Below are positions 59,193 through 64,000 of a DNA stretch of 64,000 nucleotides, in pieces; within the stretch, counting starts at the first letter, position 1; every line of letters begins with the position of its first letter. The position numbers were made by a program, and so were the translations under genes. Below the pieces are notes generated by a model. That model ran no database searches, was not told the origin of the DNA, and was given only the letters and a program-made list of their open reading frames with translations. Source of the DNA: Talpa occidentalis (taxonomy: Eukaryota > Chordata > Mammalia > Eulipotyphla > Talpidae); assembly GCF_014898055.3 (NCBI RefSeq), contig NW_023601104.1, forward strand, positions 81,389,106-81,453,105. The letters are read 5' to 3'.

Positions 59193-60295
59193 GGGAGAGG
59201 AGACTTCATTACTGGCTGGGTCGACAAGTAGGTGCAGTTTGACTTGCTAAGTTTGAGACGGCCGAGATAGCCCAGTGAAACTGAAGATATGGAGCTGGAG
59301 ATCAGGGGACAATTATTTTTAGGACTTTAAGTTTATTCTTGGGGAAAAAAAACCTTCCCCTACCCTCCCACATACACATCCAAAGTTTCCTAGGGTCCCT
59401 GTCCCTCCAAATGGTCATCTCCCTTTTCTGACTCCACCAGCACCATGTGGTTTACAACCCCCCAGGTATACTGCACCAAGTCCTGGGCTTTGAGACCACT
59501 GAGCCCGTGGTCTCCTTGACTTACATACACAGCAGAAGCTTGGTCACTGGGTGATGGGTGTTTGGTCCTCCATGCAGCCCGTAGGTTCCTGCAGATGTCT
59601 CAGATGTTACTATGGTGATAGCCATAGTGACCTGGGCATCTGTATCCCTGTGACCTAACCAGCATCTTTGTTATATTCAGAAGCAGGTAGCTCTGGACAC
59701 CTCCAAGGTGGGCTTGGCTTAGCCCTTGGGGTCAGAGACTTGGGATGCAGCATGCCTGCAGCTCCTGTGACTTTTGCACCCAGATTCAGAGGTGAATCTG
59801 GCCCCTGCCTGCTGCTGCCCTGGGAGGCACCAGAAGTGGGTCGTATGTAAACCATGACCCTGGAAGAAACTACTCAGGGAAAGAATACAGAGAAAAAGAG
59901 GCCCAGGAACAATTCCCACAAAAGTCCATATTTAGGAATTTTTAGAATCAGCAGAGTGGATTTCAGAAAGCCCAGCCAGAGAAAATGGAGGAAAATCTTG
60001 AGAGTGTGGGGGGCCACAGAGGCCAAATGCAGGAACAAGAAGAAGGTGCAAGACTTGTGTGTGGGCTACAGCTGAGAGGTCAGCTGAATGTGGCCAGGAT
60101 GGTGTCTGTGGACTTGGCAAGGTGGAGAGAGAGGAGGTCCTTCCAAGAGTGGTTTTGGTGGGGACGAGATGTGAAGCCCAATGGCTTTCATACAGTTTTA
60201 TGGTGGTGCCACTAGTGTCATTCCTACCTCCATTTTTGACTGGCTGTGTTGGGTGGCTGGTGGGTGAGTTTCTCCTGTCCCCCAGACTTAAATAA
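59193..60295. other. Intron DNA, nothing identified
   Basis: No named repeat or exon. The purine-rich stretch around 59850-60050 opens a frame but has no recognisable domain. Confidence 0.35.
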
Positions 60296-60460
60296 AATTC
60301 AGGATACCTGGTTAACTTTGAATTTCAGATATTTTTAATGTAAAGTATAAGTATGTCCCAAATATTGTGTGGGATAGACTTATCCTTAAACATTTTTTTT
60401 CCATTTATTTAAATCTGAAATTCAAATGTACTGGTTGTCTTGTATTTTTATACGCTGAAT
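60296..60460. mobile_element. Palindromic MITE-like DNA element
   Basis: Outer arms share 'ttgaatttcagat' (left) with its complement 'atctgaaattcaa' (right), within longer imperfect arms. Inner blocks 'taagtatgtccca' and 'tgggatagactta' are also inverted. This layout matches a well-known family of short, near-palindromic non-autonomous DNA transposon remnants in mammals, whose name I cannot give with certainty. No protein-coding capacity. Confidence 0.65.
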
Positions 60461-60609
60461 CTAGCAGCCCATTTTGAATTGTATACTTCAAAATGGTTAA
60501 AAGGGTGGATTTTTTGAATTAAAATTTACATGAATTTTAGTGCACATGCACATACACACATTTAACAAGTCAGCCCTAGTAGACTGTCACGTAAAAATTA
60601 CCGCATGAT

Positions 60610-60745
60610 CTACTTCTGGGTTTAGCTACTAAAACGAATAGGGACAGCCAGCTTTGAGGGATGTTATTTCTGGTGATAATTAAAACTTCTCTTAGAACCT
60701 CACAGTGTTGAGCACACAGTAGGTACTTGTCAGACGCTGGTTTGG
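60610..60745 (+). mobile_element. L2 3' end scrap, plus strand
   Basis: 'agaacctcacagtgttgagc' and 'cacacagtaggtacttgtcag' follow the L2 3' terminus in sense direction. Confidence 0.45.
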
Positions 60746-61659
60746 TAGAAGCTGCATTATGTGCTGTGGGGAAAATGAGTTGAATGGAAAGGACCTTCTT
60801 AGGCACGTGGGGCCCTCCTTAAAGAGTGCCCTGATATGGGCCTGGCATCACCTTCTCCATGACTTAGTGCTGTGGCACCCTGGACCGTGCTTGAGGAACC
60901 AGGCACATAGTTTCTGACAGCTTTACTATTCAGTTTGTGGTTGTGGAACAAATGGCACTTCCCTGTTCTAGCAGCTTCAATGCAACTGCCTTCCGAGGGG
61001 TTCTTAAAACTCTTTAACTGGCAGGGAACTCTTGGAAATGCCCACAAATTCCAAGACTGCCCGGCTGAGTCATTCACTATTTTAATTATCCTATGAATTT
61101 CTCTGTCTGCTTTTCTCTGAGGTAGAGGAGGCATAACCACAGACCGTAATTCAAATGACCTCTTCAGACCCAATTTCAAAGCATTTAAGTACAGTTTGAA
61201 ACCAAAGTGTTTGACTCATTAAACTTCAGCTGGGGTTTTCTATAAAGAATCTGTTCCTTGGTGAAAACCTAAGAACCAAAGGTCAGATTGAACCACCGAT
61301 GAAAATGGCTTTCCCCCAAGTTTTGTTATTTATGAGGCTCTTGCCTCCAAAGTTCACACTCATTAATTTGGCAAGTCAGATGCTTTATTTTCATTCTACA
61401 CTAATTTATTGAGCCCTACTTGGTGCCAGGGCTCAGTATCTACTCTGTGTTTTGGCTGTGGTTTTTCAAATAATGTCCCATACTTCTTATAATGGGGCAG
61501 TTCTTTGACAGAAAAATGTTTGTGCTTCATTGACATTAACTGTTCACATAGAGACTTGGCTTGGGTAGACAGATTTGGGTCTAAGGGTCAGTGAGGAGGA
61601 ATTTAATCCTTGAAACCATGACCAAACAAACTCTGTACATGCCTTGCTTTTTTTGGGAT
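60746..61659. other. Intron DNA, nothing identified
   Basis: Apart from a possible antisense L2 end near 61400-61440 ('taatttattgagccctacttg'), nothing was named. Confidence 0.35.
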
Positions 61660-62560
61660 AATAACCTAATTTTATTTATTAATCGATTGTATTTTTTTGT
61701 TGTTGTTGTTTTACAATACTGCATATGAGTCAGAGGTACGGGCCCCTACCTCTGAAGATACATGTTTCTACACCACTCCTCCCACCAAGGCACCCAGAGT
61801 CCTTCAGCATAGTCCATCCAACCTTTTCTCCCCTTGGCTTCCCACATCTACCTTTCCCCTCTGGTAGCCTTAATTATTATTTTTTAATTTTAATTTTGGG
61901 GTTACATTTTGCTCCTCCATATGTGCACATGTTGCACTTGCCTTCCACCAAACCATTCTGGCCAATACCCCATCTGTCTTCCTCCTCCAGCCTCTCCTCC
62001 CTCCCTGCTATTCCCTCTGGTAACCATTAAATTCTTTCACTAAGTCTAAGAATTATTCCTACTGTATTTTTTCTGTGTATATTTTTTTTTTGTTACTTAT
62101 ATTCCATGAATGAGTGAAACCATCCAACATCTCTCTTTCACTTTCTGACTTATTCCACTTAACATAATCACCTTGAGGTCCATCCATTTTGTCCATCCAA
62201 AAAAGATGAAACCACTATTTCATCTTTTTAATGGCTGTGTAGTATTCCATTGAGTATGTTTCTTTGTCCATTTGTCTGTTGAAGGACAATTATAAATAAG
62301 TTGTTCCATGACTTGGCAATTGCGGACAATCTTAATTCTACAATAAGATTTCTAGGATTTGTTTGGATTTAATTTTGCCTGACCCTTTGTTTTAGTTCTC
62401 CTTATTTCAAATATGAGTAAAATCATCTGGTATTTGTCTTTCTCCTTCTGACTTATTTTGCTTAGCATAATCTTTTCTTGTTCCATCCATTTTGTCACAA
62501 ATGACAGGAATTTATCTTTTCTTTATGACTCAGAGGTTTTCCATTGTGTAGATTTACTAT
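61660..62560 (-). mobile_element. L1 fragments, minus strand, with a repeated segment
   Basis: Antisense L1 3' UTR and ORF2-end sequence. The segment 'ctgacttattccacttaacataatc' to 'ccattttgtc' (about 62145-62195) recurs as 'ctgacttattttgcttagcataatc' to 'ccattttgtc' (about 62448-62496). At least two L1 pieces or an internal duplication must therefore be present. Confidence 0.7.
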
Positions 62561-62775
62561 CTGAAACATAGAAGACATAGACATAGAAAGAAAGACATAG
62601 AAGAAAACAAAAGCAAAATGTTCCAAGACATTGACTTCAGAGATGTCTTTGGGGACTCGACTCCAACAACAAGGAAAACAAAAACAAACATAAACAAATG
62701 GGACAACTTCAAAAAAAAAAAAAAAAAAGCTGCACAGTGAAAGAAACTATCCCTACGGAATGGGAGAAGAGATTT
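62560..62775 (+). mobile_element. L1 ORF2 fragment, plus strand
   Basis: Sense ORF2 landmarks: 'cattgacttcagagatgtc', 'aaacaaatgggacaacttc' and 'gctgcacagtgaaagaaac', with an 18-A run between the last two. It meets the minus-strand L1 head to head near 62560, which suggests a rearranged or twin-primed (inverted) insertion. Confidence 0.65.
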
Positions 62776-64000
62776 GGACATCCTTGCTTTGTGACCTTCT
62801 CATGACCTTGCTTAAGCAAGATTCTAACTTGGCAGGTATCTGGGGGTTATTCACAGGAGGATCTGTTTGCTCTGTGAGATTCTGGACACCTTCCCTGCAT
62901 CCCTGAGTGCTGGGCCTTTTCTGAATTACATGGGAGTGGAAGTGAAGGCACCCTAGCCCCCCCGCTCAGTTCACCCATCCTTTTGCCTCAGTTCCTGGAC
63001 ATTCGGTTTCTACCCTATTACGTTTGCACCTCCTGGTGTCTGAAGCCCCATGGATACTTGACAAACATTGTTGAATCCACTTCATGACCATTATTTGAGT
63101 TCTCACTGTATGCTGTGCACAGGGGTTGGGGTAATGGACTATCCGGAGGAGAAAGTATCCATGTTCAAGGGCATCTAGAGGAATTTCCCTTTTATCAGGA
63201 GGAATGATAGTAAGAAAAGACTAGCTATTTGGGGGGTACAGCAAGATGTTGGTCTGGCTGGAATGTTTTGCCTGCGTTCAGCAGCTCTCTGGTGTGGAAA
63301 ATTCCCCTGGAGGCTGGTTCAGCCCTAGTACTTCCCTGGGAGGATTTGCTTTTGCCCTCAGCAGACCCCATTTTCTCTGCCAATCCTAGGTGTTGCTGGG
63401 AACACACTGAGCTGGTTTATAGAAGGTTCCTTCCCTCCCTTATATATCCACTCCTCCAATTTTTCAGTCACTCTGTTGATTCCTTGAAGACTTCACTAAT
63501 TAGAGCTATTAATAACATTTCAAAATATTTCTCAGTCTTCAGAGTACAGGATCTGTACATTTTCTACGTTGCTGTCTCCCCAGCCTCATGAGGAATAATG
63601 GGGGTATTCTTTTCCCTTTCAGTCTTCTCTTCTTCTCGCCACTCACTCCCAGCCCCTGCTAGCTGCATTTGCAGCAAACCCCAGAAATGTTGCTGAAGTC
63701 AGCAGCCCTGACACTGCATCAGGGGAGCCACTTTAGAGGAAATTATCCAGAGGGGGAGACTGAAATGCAAAGCCATTTTGTAGGGTATTTTTAAGAAACC
63801 ATTTTCTTCCTTTGACAGATCTCATTCATTTTCTGCAACTTGGTAAGGACACTGTGAAGGAAGAACCATCTAAAAAATATTTCTTGTAGCTAAGTTTTTT
63901 TGTGGGAGGTTTTAGTGACTGTGAAATGTGCCAGGAGCACTGAGCAGCTGCACTGCAAATGAAGAGGACTTGAGGTTGCTTACAAAGCAGAAGGCACTGG
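62776..64000. other. Intron DNA to the window edge, nothing identified
   Basis: No exon 2 of KCNK10, no SINE and no named repeat is visible. Confidence 0.35.

Larger units (their letters stand above)
26644..64000 (+). other. KCNK10: KCNK10 first intron, continuing past the window
   Basis: No exon 2 sequence (the VAVPAAAPVC region or the first membrane segment beginning MKWKTV) was found to the right edge. The intron is therefore at least 37 kb, in line with the gene's large size in other mammals. Its content is repeats and unassigned DNA, itemised separately. Confidence 0.7.

Noticed and set aside
26644..64000. KCNK10 exon 2 or the first membrane segment
   Set aside because: I looked for sequence encoding VAVPAAAPVC and MKWKTVVAIF in all frames and found none, so it is presumed to lie beyond the right edge.

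Overview
This is a window of nuclear DNA from a placental mammal. It shows split exons with GT donors, CpG islands, L1, L2 and MIR fossils, and a tRNA-derived SINE family; there is no dense coding. Alu and rodent B1/B2 elements are absent. The dominant SINE begins GGGCCTCCCTGGTGGCGCA in its sense direction and ends in an AT-rich tail. I cannot name it with certainty. A laurasiatherian, perhaps a bat, is my best guess.

The only protein gene I can recognise is KCNK10 (TREK-2, a two-pore-domain K+ channel) on the + strand, represented by two alternative first coding exons. Exon 1a (coding 23104-23146) encodes MFFLDTDHLFLPSC and ends in phase 1 at a perfect gtaagt donor. Exon 1b (coding 26592-26643) encodes [17 protein letters not shown] and also ends in phase 1. 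Each lies at or just downstream of a CpG island (about 22600-23150 and 25150-26560). The common exon 2, with the start of the shared channel body, was not found, so the window appears to end inside a first intron of more than 37 kb.

Layout: 1-22.6 kb is flanking intergenic DNA packed with repeats, including an RPL38 processed pseudogene (12171-12375), two recent L1 tails with clear target-site duplications (TSDs), and a (TTTC)n microsatellite. 22.6-26.7 kb is the double promoter region. 26.7-64 kb is intron 1, with SINEs, older L1/L2/MIR pieces, a palindromic MITE-like element and a strong unexplained hairpin at 57557-57615.

Seventeen copies of the lineage SINE were found, sixteen of them on the minus strand; none lies between about 20.1 and 30.7 kb, around the promoters. 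I found no evidence of a new multi-gene system. The most interesting signals are the start-codon arrangement of exon 1a (a strong-context overlapping upstream ORF), the altered exon 1a peptide, a candidate L1 3' transduction, and the hairpin. Repeat families were assigned by eye from remembered consensus features, and boundaries of old repeats are approximate.
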